From: Janthinobacterium sp. 67
GTDB taxonomy: Bacteria; Pseudomonadota; Gammaproteobacteria; Burkholderiales; Burkholderiaceae_D
Direction: 5' to 3'
Assembly (NCBI RefSeq): GCF_002797895.1
Contig: NZ_PGES01000001.1
Span: forward strand, 1,922,001 to 1,986,000
Length of the DNA: 64,000 nt
Made by a program: the position numbers and the translations under genes. Position 1 is the first letter of the stretch. Each line of letters starts with the position of its first letter. Positions 16,018 through 24,438 of the stretch are shown here, in pieces. The notes under the pieces are model-generated. The model was not told where the DNA came from and made no database searches. It saw nothing but the letters and a program-made list of their open reading frames with translations.

Positions 16018-17894
16018 ACGACACAAGGAACGCCACCCCGAACACCCCGCGCTACGCCATCGGCATCGACCTGGGCACCACCCACAGCGCCCTGTCGTAT
16101 GTGAACCTGGTCGAGAGCGACGGCGAAAAGTCCAGCCACGGCGTGCTGAAAGTGCCGCAGCTGTCGGCGCCGGGCACCGTCGAAGAACTGTCGCTGCTGC
16201 CATCGTTCGTCTACCTGCCGCACGCCGATGAAGTGGCGGCCGGCGACCTGGCCCTGCCCTGGGTTACCGAGGAAGCGGAAGCGCCGTTCGTCGTCGGCGA
16301 AATGGCCCGCAGCCGCGGCGCCACCACGCCTATCCGTCTGGTGTCGAGCGCAAAAAGCTGGCTGTGCCACCCAGGCGTGGACCGCCGCGCGGCCATCCTG
16401 CCGAACGACGCGCCGGCCGAAGTGGCGCGCATCTCGCCCATCACGGCCGCCACGCGCTACCTGACGCACTTGCGCCAGGCCTGGGACAACGCCCACCCGC
16501 AAGCGCCGTTCGCCGAGCAGGAAATCACGGTGACGATTCCCGCCTCGTTCGACCCGGCCGCGCGCGAGCTGACGATGGAAGCGGCGCAGGCGGCCGGCTA
16601 CACCTCATTGACCTTGCTGGAAGAGCCGCAAGCGGCCCTGTACAGCTGGATCCAGACGAGCGAAGGCCGCTGGCGCAAGGAAGTCAAGCCGGGCGACATC
16701 ATTTTGGTCGTCGACGTGGGCGGCGGCACCAGCGACTTTTCGCTGATCGCCGTGCTCGAGCGCGACGGCGTGCTGGAACCGCATCGCGTGGCAGTCGGTG
16801 AACACATCCTGCTCGGTGGCGACAATATGGACCTGGCGCTGGCCCACCTGGTGGCCCGCAAACTGGCCGCCAACGGCACCCAGCTCGACGCCTGGCAAAT
16901 GCGCGCACTCACGTATGGCTGCCGCGGCGCCAAGGAAAGTCTGCTGGCCGACAGCGGCCTCGATGTGGCACCGATCGTCGTGCCGAGCCGCGGCTCGAAA
17001 CTGATCGGCGGCTCCATCCGCACGGAACTGACGCGCGCCGAAGTATCCACCTTCATCCTCGACGGTTTCTTCCCGCAGGTGGAAGCATCGAGCCGCCCAG
17101 CCGTGCGCACGCGCGCCGGCCTGACGCAACTGGGCTTGCCGTATGCGCAGGACGCGGCCATCACGCGCCACCTGGCCGCGTTTTTGGGCCGGCAAGTGGC
17201 GGCGACTGCCGAACTGGAAGGCTTTGCGGGCCGCCAGTCGGCGGAAGCCAGCTTCTTGCACCCGACGGCCGTGCTGTTCAACGGCGGCGTCTTCAAGTCC
17301 GACTTGCTGGTCCAGCGCATCATGGCGACCGTCAACGACTGGCTGTATATGGAAGGCGCGGAACCGGCGCGCATGCTGGCCGGGGCCGACCTGGACCTGG
17401 CCGTCGCGCGCGGCGCGGCCTACTACAGCTACGTGCGGCGCGGCCATGGCGTGCGCATCCGCGGCGGCACGGCCAGTTCCTTCTATGTGGCCATCGAATC
17501 GGCCATGCCCGCCATCCCCGGCATGGAACCGCCGATCCAGGCCTTGTGCGTGGCGCCGTTCGGCATGGAAGAAGGCAGCGAACTGGAACTGCCGGGCCAG
17601 CAATTCGGCCTGGTCGTGGGCGAACCCGTGCACTTCCGCTTCTTCGCCTCGTCCACGCGCCGCAACGACCAGATCGGCGACCTGCTCGACTTCTGGGGTC
17701 CCGATGAACTGCAGGAACTGAGCGAAATCCAGGCGACCTTGTCCGCCGAAGGCCGTCAGGCTGGCGACGTGGTGCAGGTGAAACTGCATGCGCGCGTGAC
17801 GGAAGCGGGCACCCTGGAACTGCTGGCCGTTTCCGCTGACGGCGCCGAGCGCTGGAAAGTGGAATTCGACGTGCGCGGCACGCCGCAGCCATAA
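16014..17894 (+). CDS. Hsp70-family protein, first of pair
   Basis: 626 residues from a GTG overlapping the previous stop. The actin-like ATPase is intact: phosphate-1 loop AIGIDLGTTHS (about 15-25), phosphate-2 VVDVGGGTSDFSL (about 230) and an adenosine-region LFNGGVFKSD. It is clearly diverged from DnaK: insertions such as SSAKSWLCHPGVDRRAAILP, and a short beta-rich C-terminal part instead of the long lid and EEVD-type tail. Proteins like this occur beside a second Hsp70-like protein and a DUF2760 protein; the clients are unknown. The lack of dnaJ or grpE nearby argues against a housekeeping DnaK. Confidence 0.85.
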   Translation: MNDTRNATPNTPRYAIGIDLGTTHSALSYVNLVESDGEKSSHGVLKVPQLSAPGTVEELSLLPSFVYLPHADEVAAGDLALPWVTEEAEAPFVVGEMARSRGATTPIRLVSSAKSWLCHPGVDRRAAILPNDAPAEVARISPITAATRYLTHLRQAWDNAHPQAPFAEQEITVTIPASFDPAARELTMEAAQAAGYTSLTLLEEPQAALYSWIQTSEGRWRKEVKPGDIILVVDVGGGTSDFSLIAVLERDGVLEPHRVAVGEHILLGGDNMDLALAHLVARKLAANGTQLDAWQMRALTYGCRGAKESLLADSGLDVAPIVVPSRGSKLIGGSIRTELTRAEVSTFILDGFFPQVEASSRPAVRTRAGLTQLGLPYAQDAAITRHLAAFLGRQVAATAELEGFAGRQSAEASFLHPTAVLFNGGVFKSDLLVQRIMATVNDWLYMEGAEPARMLAGADLDLAVARGAAYYSYVRRGHGVRIRGGTASSFYVAIESAMPAIPGMEPPIQALCVAPFGMEEGSELELPGQQFGLVVGEPVHFRFFASSTRRNDQIGDLLDFWGPDELQELSEIQATLSAEGRQAGDVVQVKLHARVTEAGTLELLAVSADGAERWKVEFDVRGTPQP

Positions 17895-17896
17895 GC

Positions 17897-20659
17897 ATGC
17901 GCGGCGCTGAGGGCAAGCCGGCCTTCCTGGTCGGCATCGACCTGGGCACCACCAACACGGTGGTGGCCTATGCCAAGGCGAATGATGCGCAGGCTGAAAT
18001 AAACCTGTTCGCCATCGAGCAGCTGCTCGCTCCCGGCGAAGTGGGCGCACGCCCGCTGCTGCCCTCCTTGCGCTACCATCCCGCCGCCGGCGAACTGGCG
18101 GCGGGCGACTTGCAGCTGCCTTGGCCGCAGCAGGACCTGGAGCATGCCGTGCTGGGCGCCCTGGCGCGCCAGCTCGGCGCCCAGGTACCGGGACGCCTCG
18201 TTTCCAGCGCGAAGAGCTGGCTGTCGCATGCGAACGTGGACCGCCAGGCGCCCATCCTGCCGTGGGGCGCCGATGCCGATGTGGCCAAAGTGTCGCCCGT
18301 GGCGGCCAGCGCCAGCTACCTGGCCTACGTGCGCGCCGCGTGGAATCACCGCTTCCCGGACTCTCCCCTGGAAGAACAGGAGCTGGTGCTGACCATCCCC
18401 GCCTCGTTCGACGAGGGTGCGCGCGCACTCACATTGGCATCGGCGCGCATGGCGGGCTTGCCCACCTTGCGATTGGTGGAAGAACCGCAGGCCGCTTTTT
18501 ATGACTTCCTGCAGCGCCGACGCGCCACCCTGCGCGACGACCTGGCCAACACGCGCCGCATTCTGGTCTGCGACGTGGGCGGCGGCACCACGGATTTCAG
18601 CCTGATCGACGTGGCCTTCGATGATGATGGCGAACCGCAGCTCACGCGCAGCAGCGTGGGCAACCATTTGATACTGGGCGGCGACAATATGGACCTGGCG
18701 CTGGCCCACCTCTTGGAAACGCGCATGGCCGCAGGCGTCGACGGCGGCATGAAGCTGTCTGCCGCGCGCCTGTCGCAGCTGATGGAACGCTGCCGCGCCG
18801 CCAAGGAACTGCTGCTGTCGCAGGACGCGCCCGACAAGGCCACCGTCACCCTGCTGGGCGGCGGATCGCGTTTGATCGGCGGCAGCCGTTCGGCCGACAT
18901 CACGCGCGAGGAAGTGGCGGCCATGGTGGTCGACGGCTTCTTCCCGAAGGTGGAACTCACCGAGACGGCGAAAAAGGGCCGCGCGGGCATCGTCGAATTC
19001 GGCCTGCCGTATGCGCAGGACGCGGCCATCACGCGCCACCTGGCCAGCTTTTTGCAACAGCATCAAGGGGCATTGCCCGACACGCTGCTGCTGAACGGCG
19101 GCGTGTTCCGCGCCGACGCGCTGGCGCGCCGCCTGGCAGAAACCCTGGCGCACTGGCGGGGGCAGCCCCTGACCATCCTGCATAACGATAATCCCGACGT
19201 GGCCGTGGCCCGTGGCGCCGTCGCCTACGCGCTGGCCCGGCGCGGCCAGGCACCGCGCATCGGCGGCGGCTCGCCGCGCAGCTATTTCCTCGTGCTGGGC
19301 GAAGCGGGCAAGGACCACCGGGCCGTGTGCATCCTGCCCCGCGGCAGCGCCAGCGGCGAAGAAATCCGCCTGACGGAGCGCCTGTTCGCGCTGCGCCTGG
19401 GCCGGCCCGTGCGCTTCCACCTGGCCACCTCGCTTGCCGAAGCGGGCACGCCGCCGCGACTGGGCGAGATCGTCGACCTGGACGCCGGAGAATACCTGCG
19501 CCTGCCGCCGCTGGCCAGCGTGCTGCAGGCGGAAAGCGGCGACAAGCGAGAAATCACCGTGCAGCTGGCAACCGTCATGACGGAAGTCGGGACTTTGGAA
19601 GTGCATTGCGTGGGCGAAGCCGACGCAGGCCAGCGCTGGCTGCTGGAATTTCAATTACGGGGCGAAGACGAAGCGCCGGCAGAAACGTCCAGCGTGCCGC
19701 CACGCGTGAAAGAAGCCATCGAGAAGATCGAGCGCATTTTCGGCGGCAAGGCGCAAAAGGTCGACGTCAAGGAAGTACGCCAGCTGCGCCAGCACCTGGA
19801 ACGGGGCTTGGGTGGACGCGAAAGCTGGGAGACTCCCCTGCTGCGCCAGCTGTTCGACGCCCTGATGCTGCGCGCGCGCGGCCGGCGCCGCTCCGCCGAG
19901 CATGAGCGGGTGTGGCTGAACCTGGCCGGCTACTGCCTGCGTCCCGGCTATGGCGATGCGCTCGATCCATGGCGCATCGAGCAGCTGTGGGCACTGTTCG
20001 ACACGGGCGTCCAGCACCACAAGGACAACCAGGTGTGCGCCGAATGGTGGACCCTGTGGCGCCGGGTGGCCGGCGGCTTGAGCACGGAACAGCAATTGCG
20101 CCTGCTCGACGACTTCGCCTTCAATCTGCAAGCCGACGCGGCCCAGCGCGGCAGCCGCCCCGTCACGCTGGTGAACGGCAGCGACGACGACATGCTGCGC
20201 CTGGGCGCGTCGCTCGAGCGCATCCCGGGCGCCTACAAGGCGGAAGTGGGCGCCTGGCTGATCAAGCGGCTGGAGAAAGCCGGCAAGAAAGGCGAAGCGG
20301 CGGACACGAATACCTTGTGGGCGCTGGCCAGGGTCGGCGCGCGCCAGCCCTTCCACGGCAGCGCGCACGAAGTGGTCGACAGCGCCACCGTGTCCGATTG
20401 GCTGGCCGTGCTGCTGGCGCTGGACTGGAAGAAGACGGAACCGGCCGCGTTTGCCGCCGCCCACCTGGCGCGCATGACGGGCGACCGCTCGCGCGACATC
20501 GGCGACGAGCTGCGCGCCGCCATCCTCGCGCGCCTGAAAGCCGTCGGCGCCCCGTCCCTGTGGCAGGCCATGGTCAGCGAAGTGACGCAGCTGGACGAAG
20601 CGAATACCAAGCGCATGCTGGGCGAAGCACTGCCGCCGGGCTTGAAGCTGATAGGCTGA
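17897..20659 (+). CDS. Hsp70-family protein with C-terminal DUF3731 region
   Basis: 920 residues, beginning 2 bases after the previous stop. The N-terminal 600 residues repeat the ATPase of the neighbour (VGIDLGTTNTVV, VCDVGGGTTDFSL, LLNGGVFRADALARR, and the shared SSAKSWLSHANVDRQAPILP insertion), so the two genes look like paralogues from tandem duplication. From about residue 605 an additional helical domain starts (VPPRVKEAIEKIERIFGG, LRQHLERGLGGRESWETP), consistent with DUF3731. The extra domain may replace the normal substrate-binding lid. Function is unknown; a client-specific chaperone is likely. Confidence 0.85.
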   Translation: MRGAEGKPAFLVGIDLGTTNTVVAYAKANDAQAEINLFAIEQLLAPGEVGARPLLPSLRYHPAAGELAAGDLQLPWPQQDLEHAVLGALARQLGAQVPGRLVSSAKSWLSHANVDRQAPILPWGADADVAKVSPVAASASYLAYVRAAWNHRFPDSPLEEQELVLTIPASFDEGARALTLASARMAGLPTLRLVEEPQAAFYDFLQRRRATLRDDLANTRRILVCDVGGGTTDFSLIDVAFDDDGEPQLTRSSVGNHLILGGDNMDLALAHLLETRMAAGVDGGMKLSAARLSQLMERCRAAKELLLSQDAPDKATVTLLGGGSRLIGGSRSADITREEVAAMVVDGFFPKVELTETAKKGRAGIVEFGLPYAQDAAITRHLASFLQQHQGALPDTLLLNGGVFRADALARRLAETLAHWRGQPLTILHNDNPDVAVARGAVAYALARRGQAPRIGGGSPRSYFLVLGEAGKDHRAVCILPRGSASGEEIRLTERLFALRLGRPVRFHLATSLAEAGTPPRLGEIVDLDAGEYLRLPPLASVLQAESGDKREITVQLATVMTEVGTLEVHCVGEADAGQRWLLEFQLRGEDEAPAETSSVPPRVKEAIEKIERIFGGKAQKVDVKEVRQLRQHLERGLGGRESWETPLLRQLFDALMLRARGRRRSAEHERVWLNLAGYCLRPGYGDALDPWRIEQLWALFDTGVQHHKDNQVCAEWWTLWRRVAGGLSTEQQLRLLDDFAFNLQADAAQRGSRPVTLVNGSDDDMLRLGASLERIPGAYKAEVGAWLIKRLEKAGKKGEAADTNTLWALARVGARQPFHGSAHEVVDSATVSDWLAVLLALDWKKTEPAAFAAAHLARMTGDRSRDIGDELRAAILARLKAVGAPSLWQAMVSEVTQLDEANTKRMLGEALPPGLKLIG

Positions 20660-20672
20660 CATCATTGATCAC

Positions 20673-20763
20673 GTAGGTCGGATTAGCCCGGAGGGCGTAA
20701 TCCGACAACATCGTCGGCAGCACCTGTCGGATTACGCGGCGTGCCGCCGCTAATCCGACCTAC
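20673..20763. repeat. GTAGGTCGG inverted repeat (REP-like)
   Basis: GTAGGTCGGATTA (from 20673) and TAATCCGACCTAC (to 20763) are perfect inverted ends, with two further TCCGACA/TGTCGGA arms inside, so the 91 bases can fold into a multi-arm structure. The right end supplies the stop codon of the minus-strand GFA gene. A shorter relative is at 46867-46897. It lies between convergent genes and could terminate both. Confidence 0.75.
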
Positions 20764-21158
20764 CCCTCGCTACGCTCCCCGCGATACCGTGGCAAACCGT
20801 CGGCCAGCTTCACCCACTCCAGTTGCGTGTCCGTATAAATATGGCTGTGCGGCGGCAGCTGTTCCGGGCTGTCCAGGCTACCGGTGGTCAGGCCCACCTC
20901 GTCCGCGTCGCGCTCATCCTCGAACGTCAGCTGCGTGCCGCAGCGGGGACAAAAACTGCGCGTGCAGTGTTCGCTGGAAGCATAGGGCGTGGCCTGTCCC
21001 CGCAGCCAGCGGAAGTTCGCCCGTGGCACGCTGAACCAGGCAACGAACGGCGCGCCCGACGCGCGGCGGCACATCGAGCAATGGCAGGCCGTTTCATGGA
21101 AGGCGCCCGTGCCCGCCTCGTAGCGCACGTCGCCGCATAAACATCCTCCGCTCAGCAT
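20760..21158 (-). CDS. GFA-family zinc protein
   Basis: 132 residues from ATG 21158, with a strong AGGAGG site. Zinc-binding cysteines match the GFA (DUF636, formaldehyde-activating-like, CENP-V) fold: GGCLCGDVRYEA, CHCSMCRR and FCPRCGTQL. Only the founding Gfa enzyme has been linked to glutathione and formaldehyde, and most members are uncharacterised. The last codons and stop lie in the repeat at 20673-20763, so the C-terminal residues (RYRGERSEG) may be partly repeat-derived. Confidence 0.85.
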   Translation of the reverse strand: MLSGGCLCGDVRYEAGTGAFHETACHCSMCRRASGAPFVAWFSVPRANFRWLRGQATPYASSEHCTRSFCPRCGTQLTFEDERDADEVGLTTGSLDSPEQLPPHSHIYTDTQLEWVKLADGLPRYRGERSEG

Positions 21159-21221
21159 GGCATCCTCCTGCAAAATGAAAAAGGCGCCCAGTGTAGCGCC
21201 GCTGCGGCGCCACGGTTTGCG

Positions 21222-22763
21222 CTAGATCAGGGCGATGATCAACAGCAGCACCGCCAGCGGCGCCTGCACCAGCACGATGCCCGGATGCGTGCGGCGCAGC
21301 CGGGCCCACACGGACAGGCCCGGCACTTCCACGTGCGGATGGTGGGCTTCATCGCGCAGCGACATCGCGTGCAGGAACATGCCGGCGATCAGGGGGCCGG
21401 GATTGACCCACCAGCCCTGCTCGAGCAAGCCGCGCGACAGGTAGATGGCCAGCGCGCCGATGGCCAGCGGCGAGGCCCATACCAGCGCCAGTATCAGACG
21501 GATGCCATAGAATTCGGCCAGGGTCCCCATGCGGTGCAAACGGCTGACATCGTGGTCTTCCATGCGCCGGTCGATGGCCAGCTCGGCGCGGCCGTACAGG
21601 GTCCACAGGCCGCCGAACAGGCAGCCCAGCAGCACGCCGATGACGATATCGGCCACGAACACCGCATATTTGTTGACGTCGGCCGTGCCGATGCCCAGCG
21701 AGGTGTGGGCGGCCGCGTGCAGGTGCAGGCCGGCCTGCTCGCCTTCGGCCGTCGTATAGCGGTCGCGCACGTCATACGTGCTGCCGATGTACACGACATC
21801 CTTGCGCAGCGCTCCGGCGTCCACGCCGGCCTGGCCATCGATCAGTTGGACGCGCGTGCGCGTGGGGTTCAGGAATTGCGGCGCCACGGCGGCCGGGTGG
21901 AACGGCGCGGTGACGGCATTCTGTTCGGCCGCCGCCCTGGCGTCGCCGCGGATGACGGGTTCGAACGCCCAGCGCGCCAGCTCCTTTTCGCTGTTCGTGC
22001 GCCGGGCCAGCTGGCACACGCGGCCGGCCAGCGCCAGCACTTCCTTTTGCTCGGACAAGGCGGCCGGCATGGGCTGCTTCTGTTCCTGCTCGTCGGCGCC
22101 ATGCGCCAGCTCGAAGGCGACTGCCGCCAGCACGGGGCTTTTCAGCTCGATGCGCGTGACGGCGCCCATGCGCTCGCGGATGCGCGGACTGGCGAAATGA
22201 ATGCCGGCCGCGCAGCGCGCACGTATCCACGACAGGTTCGCATTCTGGTCCGATTGTTCGGGCAGGATCAGCACCAGTTGACGGCCATCGGCGGCCAGCC
22301 GGTCGAGCAGGCGGTCCAGCGGCCGCTCGCCCGCCTTGTGCTGTTCGTACACGGCCGGCGCCAGGTCCAGGTCGATGGCCAGCACCTTGCTGCCGCGCGC
22401 GGCGGCGCTGGCGATCAACTGCTCCAGGCGCGAGCGCTCCAGCGGTTCGCGCTCGTCGAAGACCTGTTCGAACGCGGGCTGGTCGATTTCGATGATGCCG
22501 GGCCGGTAGGCGGCGCCCGGGTCCTTGCCCCGGTCCAGCAACTGTTCCTGCGCCGCGCTGGCCCGCAGCATGGCCGCATCGAGCCATTCGAGCACGTGAA
22601 ACCCTTCCAGCGCCAGCATCAGCGCGGCGATCAGGCTGGCGCCGATCACGTGGTGCAGCAGATGCGTGCCCGTCAGCTTGAAGGCCGATCCAAGCTGGGC
22701 GGCCGGCCACAGCAGGCGCCGCCAGAGCGGCGGGCGTGGTTGATCCGGCGGGCTGGCTTCCAC
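21222..22763 (-). CDS. CHASE2-domain membrane protein without output domain
   Basis: 513 residues from GTG 22763, preferred because AAGGGG lies 9-10 bases upstream; the longer frame would run into the next gene. An N-terminal membrane helix (VIGASLIAALMLALEG) is followed by a periplasmic CHASE2 sensor (about 55-400) with the typical AAARGSKVLAIDLDLAP and VVYIGSTYDVRDRY segments. Three hydrophobic helices follow at the C-terminus (YAVFVADIVIGVLLGCLFGG; LILALVWASPLAIGALAIYL; GIVLVQAPLAVLLLIIALI). CHASE2 normally precedes a kinase or cyclase, and none is present here. It probably acts through a partner protein; ligand unknown. Confidence 0.8.
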   Translation of the reverse strand: MEASPPDQPRPPLWRRLLWPAAQLGSAFKLTGTHLLHHVIGASLIAALMLALEGFHVLEWLDAAMLRASAAQEQLLDRGKDPGAAYRPGIIEIDQPAFEQVFDEREPLERSRLEQLIASAAARGSKVLAIDLDLAPAVYEQHKAGERPLDRLLDRLAADGRQLVLILPEQSDQNANLSWIRARCAAGIHFASPRIRERMGAVTRIELKSPVLAAVAFELAHGADEQEQKQPMPAALSEQKEVLALAGRVCQLARRTNSEKELARWAFEPVIRGDARAAAEQNAVTAPFHPAAVAPQFLNPTRTRVQLIDGQAGVDAGALRKDVVYIGSTYDVRDRYTTAEGEQAGLHLHAAAHTSLGIGTADVNKYAVFVADIVIGVLLGCLFGGLWTLYGRAELAIDRRMEDHDVSRLHRMGTLAEFYGIRLILALVWASPLAIGALAIYLSRGLLEQGWWVNPGPLIAGMFLHAMSLRDEAHHPHVEVPGLSVWARLRRTHPGIVLVQAPLAVLLLIIALI

Positions 22764-22884
22764 GGTGTATTCCCCTTGCGTGCGATGCCTGAATTGCCAT
22801 TCAGGCAATAAATGATGACGAAAGGATAGTGTATTGCAGTTGTGCCCGTTTCGCCGCACGGCTGGCACGGGCCAACCTGGCAGC

Positions 22885-24213
22885 CTACTGCGGCCTGGCC
22901 AGCAGCAGCTTGCCCAGCGCTTCAAAGGCCGGCGTGGTGGTCGGATCGTTGGCCGCGTTGGCCGCCGTCGGCGTCGAGGCGAAACGCACGATCACCATTT
23001 CCGCTTTCGGATCGATGTAGATGCGCTGGCCGTACACGCCGCGCGCCATGTAGGCGCCATGGTCATTATGCGTGACCCACCACATGTCGCGGTAGCTCCA
23101 GCCCTTGAGCAAATCGTAGCCGCCCTTGGCGAACAGCTGCTTGTCGCCGCCACGGCGGATATCGTCGACGGCCGCCTGCGGGATGATTTGCTGGCCGTTG
23201 TAGCGGCCGTCGTTGCGCAGCATCTCGCCGAAGCGGGCCAGGTCGCGCAAGCCCGCGCTCAAGCCGCCGCCGGCAAACGGCGTACCCGTCGAATCGACCG
23301 ACATATAGGCATCCTGCTCGGCGCCCAGCTTTTGCCAGACATGCTCGGACAGGTAGTCGTTGACGTTCCGCCCCGTGACCCTGGCGATGATCCATCCCAG
23401 CACGTCCGAATTGACCGTGCGGTAGCCGAAGCCCTCGCCATGTTTTCCCTCATGCCGCACCGTCTGCAGATACTCGAAATAACTGCGCGGTCCCGTGTAA
23501 TCCTTGGGCTTGGGCAGCGGATTGCCGGCCGCCGCGTGCTGCCACACTTCCGCGTTCGGGTCGGCGTAATCTTCGCTGAATTTCAGGCCCGTGGTCATGT
23601 CGAGCACCTGGCGCACGGTGGCGTCGCCAAACGCGGATTTGGCCAGTTCCGGCACGTACTCGGCCACCTTCTTGCCCGGATCGAGCTTGCCTTCGGCCAC
23701 CAGGGCCGCGCCGATGGTGCCCATCACGGACTTCGTCACCGACATGGCGGCATGCTGGCCGCCCTCCTTCAATACGCCGAAATAGCGTTCGTACACGATG
23801 CGGCCCCGGTGCAGCACGACGATGCCGTCCGTGTAATTGGCGCCCAGCGACTGCTCCCACGTCATCGTCTCCTTCGCGCCCAGTGGCGTGAAGCGCAGGC
23901 CGTCGATATCCTTGCGCAGCGCGCGCCGCAAAGGCAGGGGCGCGGTCAAGCCGCGTGACACTGCCACCGTCGGCATCAGCTGGCGGAAGTGCGACACGCT
24001 CCAGCGCAGCTGCGGAAAATTGAAATAGCTGCCATCGTCGAAGCGGATGATTTTATCGGCCGGCGGCGGCGCGCCCACCATCCATTGCAATGCGGCCGGG
24101 TCGCTGGCGGCGGCCGACAGCGGCGCCGTCGTCTCTGCCGCATGGGCGCCGGCGGCCAGCGCCAGGCAGGCGGCGGCCAGGGCCAGGCGGCGGGTTGGTG
24201 GCAGTGTCGTCAT
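22885..24213 (-). CDS. Secreted class C beta-lactamase-like serine hydrolase
   Basis: 442 residues with an N-terminal signal peptide ending at AGAHA. The serine beta-lactamase fold signature SVTK (Ser158, Lys161) and the tyrosine motif YRTVNSD near 264 are present, with a GGLSAGLRDLARFG segment seen in NylB/esterase EstB-like members. These periplasmic enzymes hydrolyse esters, amides or peptides and seldom confer antibiotic resistance. The typical Lys-Thr-Gly box is not clear, so a true AmpC is unlikely. It is upstream of the CHASE2 gene on the same strand with a gap of about 120 bases. Confidence 0.82.
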   Translation of the reverse strand: MTTLPPTRRLALAAACLALAAGAHAAETTAPLSAAASDPAALQWMVGAPPPADKIIRFDDGSYFNFPQLRWSVSHFRQLMPTVAVSRGLTAPLPLRRALRKDIDGLRFTPLGAKETMTWEQSLGANYTDGIVVLHRGRIVYERYFGVLKEGGQHAAMSVTKSVMGTIGAALVAEGKLDPGKKVAEYVPELAKSAFGDATVRQVLDMTTGLKFSEDYADPNAEVWQHAAAGNPLPKPKDYTGPRSYFEYLQTVRHEGKHGEGFGYRTVNSDVLGWIIARVTGRNVNDYLSEHVWQKLGAEQDAYMSVDSTGTPFAGGGLSAGLRDLARFGEMLRNDGRYNGQQIIPQAAVDDIRRGGDKQLFAKGGYDLLKGWSYRDMWWVTHNDHGAYMARGVYGQRIYIDPKAEMVIVRFASTPTAANAANDPTTTPAFEALGKLLLARPQ

Positions 24214-24326
24214 GCATTTCTCCTGTCATGGCTGGCGCCGGCGGCGGCGCTCGCTTCATGCGATGCATGCTAACAGAGAAACTTTTTTATCTTGTTCTAC
24301 GGCATCCTATTGTGCGGGCCACACGC

Positions 24327-24342
24327 TGAGACCATCGTCTCA
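24327..24342. promoter_or_regulatory. TGAGAC-N4-GTCTCA operator upstream of the GAF/HTH regulator
   Basis: A perfect inverted repeat TGAGAC-catc-GTCTCA. It is followed by a conserved GCCATGCTGC tract and, 49 bases downstream, by GTGCTACAAA, an extended -10-like element. The identical layout recurs before the monooxygenase gene (25596-25611), so this is very probably the binding site of the regulator encoded at 24439. Confidence 0.75.
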
Positions 24343-24438
24343 CGCGCGCGCCATGCTGCAGCGCAGGATGCGCGGCCTGGCGCTTCGTGCTACAAACGAA
24401 AACACCATAAAAACTGACACGAGACACTGGAGAGCGCC

